NCBI GenBank assembly: GCA_903918645.1
Contig: CAIXFH010000065.1
Coordinates: 1 to 40,742, forward strand
Direction of reading: 5' to 3'
From: an uncultured Actinomycetes bacterium
Lineage (GTDB): Bacteria > Actinomycetota > Actinomycetes > S36-B12 > CAIYMF01
DNA: 40,742 nucleotides
Both the position numbers and the translations under genes were made by a program. The notes below the pieces were generated by a model that did no database searches, was not told the origin of the DNA, and saw nothing but the letters and a program-made list of their open reading frames with translations. Of the stretch, positions 39,871 to 40,742 are shown in pieces (position 1 is the stretch's first letter; each line of letters starts with the position of its first letter).

Positions 39871-40508
39871 GTGGATGTAGCGATGATCGCTACCGTCACA
39901 GGGGTCGTCGGCGCGATTTGCACCCTCTCGATCGCGTTCCCGCAGGCCTACAAGGTCTGGCGCGACCGGTCAAGCGTTGGCGTCTCGATCGTCACGTGGT
40001 ACCTCTTCTGCGTCTATTCGTTCATCTGGCTTGGCTATTCGGCAAGGGTGTCGAACCATCTTGCTTTCTGGACTAACTTCTGCACGCTTAGGCAAGCATC
40101 ATCCTCGTTGCCGGCCTGCGGAAGTTCGGCGCTAGACAATTGCCATCGATAGTGCTCTGGCTGGGCTATCCGATCTGCGCGACTCTCGCTGCACTGGTGG
40201 GCTATTACGGCCCCATCCCCATCGTTACGGTGTTTTTGATGTGCCTCATCGTGGTTCGCGCCCCTCAGATAATGCGCTCATGGCGGACCTTACGTGCGGC
40301 CAGCGATTCAGAGGTGTCATTTTTCACCTGGTGGGTGAGCTTCGGCTCCGGCCTTTTCTGGGGCCTGCACGGCATCGCGCAAGGCGACTGGGTCATCGCG
40401 ACCGCATCGCTTACGGGGTTGGCGGGGACGATCGCCATTCTGCTATGCGAGCACGGGGCCGCAGTGCGTCGTAATCGTGCGCGTGCGCAAGCCGCTGTCC
40501 TGGTCTAG
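39871..40508 (+). pseudogene. PQ-loop (SWEET-like) membrane protein, frameshifted
   Basis: The first frame (GTG 39871, after AGGAGG) encodes a PQ-loop three-helix bundle: VTGVVGAICTLSIAFPQAYKV..., then WYLFCVYSFIWLGYSARV, running into junk after TNFCTL and a stop at 40152. The second frame supplies the continuation ASIILVAGLRKFG, LPSIVLWLGYPICATLAALV and a second PQ-loop bundle (VVRAPQIMRSWRTL, SFFTWWVSFGSGLFWGLHG) to 40508. One missing base near 40091 would join them into a protein of about 212 residues, the size of a full SWEET-type transporter. Either a recent mutation or a sequencing error. Substrate unknown; sugars are typical of the family. Confidence 0.75.
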
Positions 40509-40542
40509 CAGCGGTCACTCCCTGGCCTCGCCAGTCCCTTGC

Positions 40543-40568
40543 CCCTTCTATGTGGGGTGAGTGACGGG
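40543..40568 (-). repeat. 26 bp direct repeat, copy 1 (tRNA-His-like 3' end)
   Basis: Identical to 40648-40673. On the minus strand it reads CCCGTCACTCACCCCA and on into the spacer, the final 16 bases of a tRNA-His-like gene including discriminator C and CCA. No T loop or other tRNA part is attached. Confidence 0.65.
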
Positions 40569-40621
40569 TCCGTCGATCGCCTACCGGCGGTCTCCTCCCA
40601 AGTCCGGGTGTCACGAGCGAG

Positions 40622-40654
40622 AGAAGGGCCCGGACCAACGGTCCGGACCCTTCT
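40622..40654 (-). terminator. Terminator hairpin next to the tRNA-His-like fragment
   Basis: 15 bp stem AGAAGGGCCCGGACC/GGTCCGGACCCTTCT with one mismatch and a 3 nt loop, directly downstream (minus strand) of the tRNA-like 3' end. Its layout is like the tRNA-Lys terminator. Confidence 0.7.
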
Positions 40655-40685
40655 ATGTGGGGTGAGTGACGGGACTCGAACCAGT
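40648..40685 (-). repeat. 26 bp direct repeat, copy 2, with tRNA-His 3' fragment
   Basis: 40648-40673 repeats copy 1 perfectly. Here the match to a tRNA goes further: T stem/loop ACTGG-TTCGAGT-CCCGT (one mismatch), acceptor strand CACTCAC, discriminator C and CCA (40658-40660), the end expected for tRNA-His. Nothing to the right in the window forms a D or anticodon arm, and no GTGAGTG acceptor partner is present, so this is a 3' fragment and not a whole tRNA gene. Confidence 0.55.
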
Positions 40686-40742
40686 ACCTCCCGTGTGAAG
40701 AATGCTTCAGGAGAGGTGTTTTCCCGCACAGAGAAGGCTAGA

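Noticed and set aside
40655-40742. Complete tRNA, class II tRNA or tmRNA at the window edge
   Set aside because: Only the T arm and 3' acceptor strand are recognisable; no D arm, anticodon loop, 5' acceptor partner or tag-peptide frame is visible in the bases available.

Overview
The window looks like a chromosomal piece of a high-GC actinobacterium (Actinomycetota). The signs are GC-rich coding sequence, frequent GTG starts, several apparently leaderless genes with a TANNNT box 6-7 nt before the start, a perfect match to the streptomycete Nur (nickel-Fur) operator, a tRNA-Lys without an encoded CCA, and families typical of the phylum (DUF3618, DUF427, multidomain cyclase/ATPase/TPR regulators). 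The species cannot be named from the sequence alone.

Layout. 1-4.2 kb: a Bcp-type peroxiredoxin, a divergent Nur-boxed nickel/cobalt permease, then small genes (DUF3618, DUF427, a GroES-like protein) and an exported glycine-rich protein, with 15-16 bp tandem repeats at two stop codons. 4.7-8.3 kb: a large secreted protein with two Ig-like repeats and a seven-blade RCC1 propeller. 8.4-13.9 kb: a giant cyclase/AAA/TPR protein built like mammalian soluble adenylyl cyclase, and a cyclopropane-fatty-acid synthase. 14.1-16.7 kb: a 2.4 kb islet between a tRNA-Lys gene and a decayed copy of that tRNA's 3' end and terminator. It holds an ArsR regulator and AHSA1 protein facing an SRPBCC protein and a monooxygenase-like protein across a 37 bp palindrome.

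17.2-26.1 kb, minus strand: one apparent ten-gene operon, tetR-potDBCA-MFS-cysteine hydrolase-pxpABC (polyamine-type import, an amidohydrolase and 5-oxoprolinase). Its last gene, pxpC, carries a one-base frameshift. Facing it at 26.3-30.0 kb is a TetR-operator-controlled, translationally coupled set: a possible 31-codon leader ORF, a NuoF-like flavoprotein, a [3Fe-4S] ferredoxin and an ADP-forming acyl-CoA synthetase. I infer that the two arms form one regulon for a nitrogenous, possibly polyamine- or pyroglutamate-derived substrate.

30.0-36.3 kb: a sugar or polyol module of two Gfo/Idh/MocA dehydrogenases, an MDR dehydrogenase and an ABC importer (binding protein plus two permeases, no ATPase). 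36.5-39.7 kb: a second large secreted protein with paired-cysteine repeats and a C-terminal OmpA-like domain. 39.9-40.5 kb: a PQ-loop (SWEET-like) membrane protein gene broken by a one-base frameshift. The right end carries two direct copies of a tRNA-His-like 3' end, which suggests another integration site.
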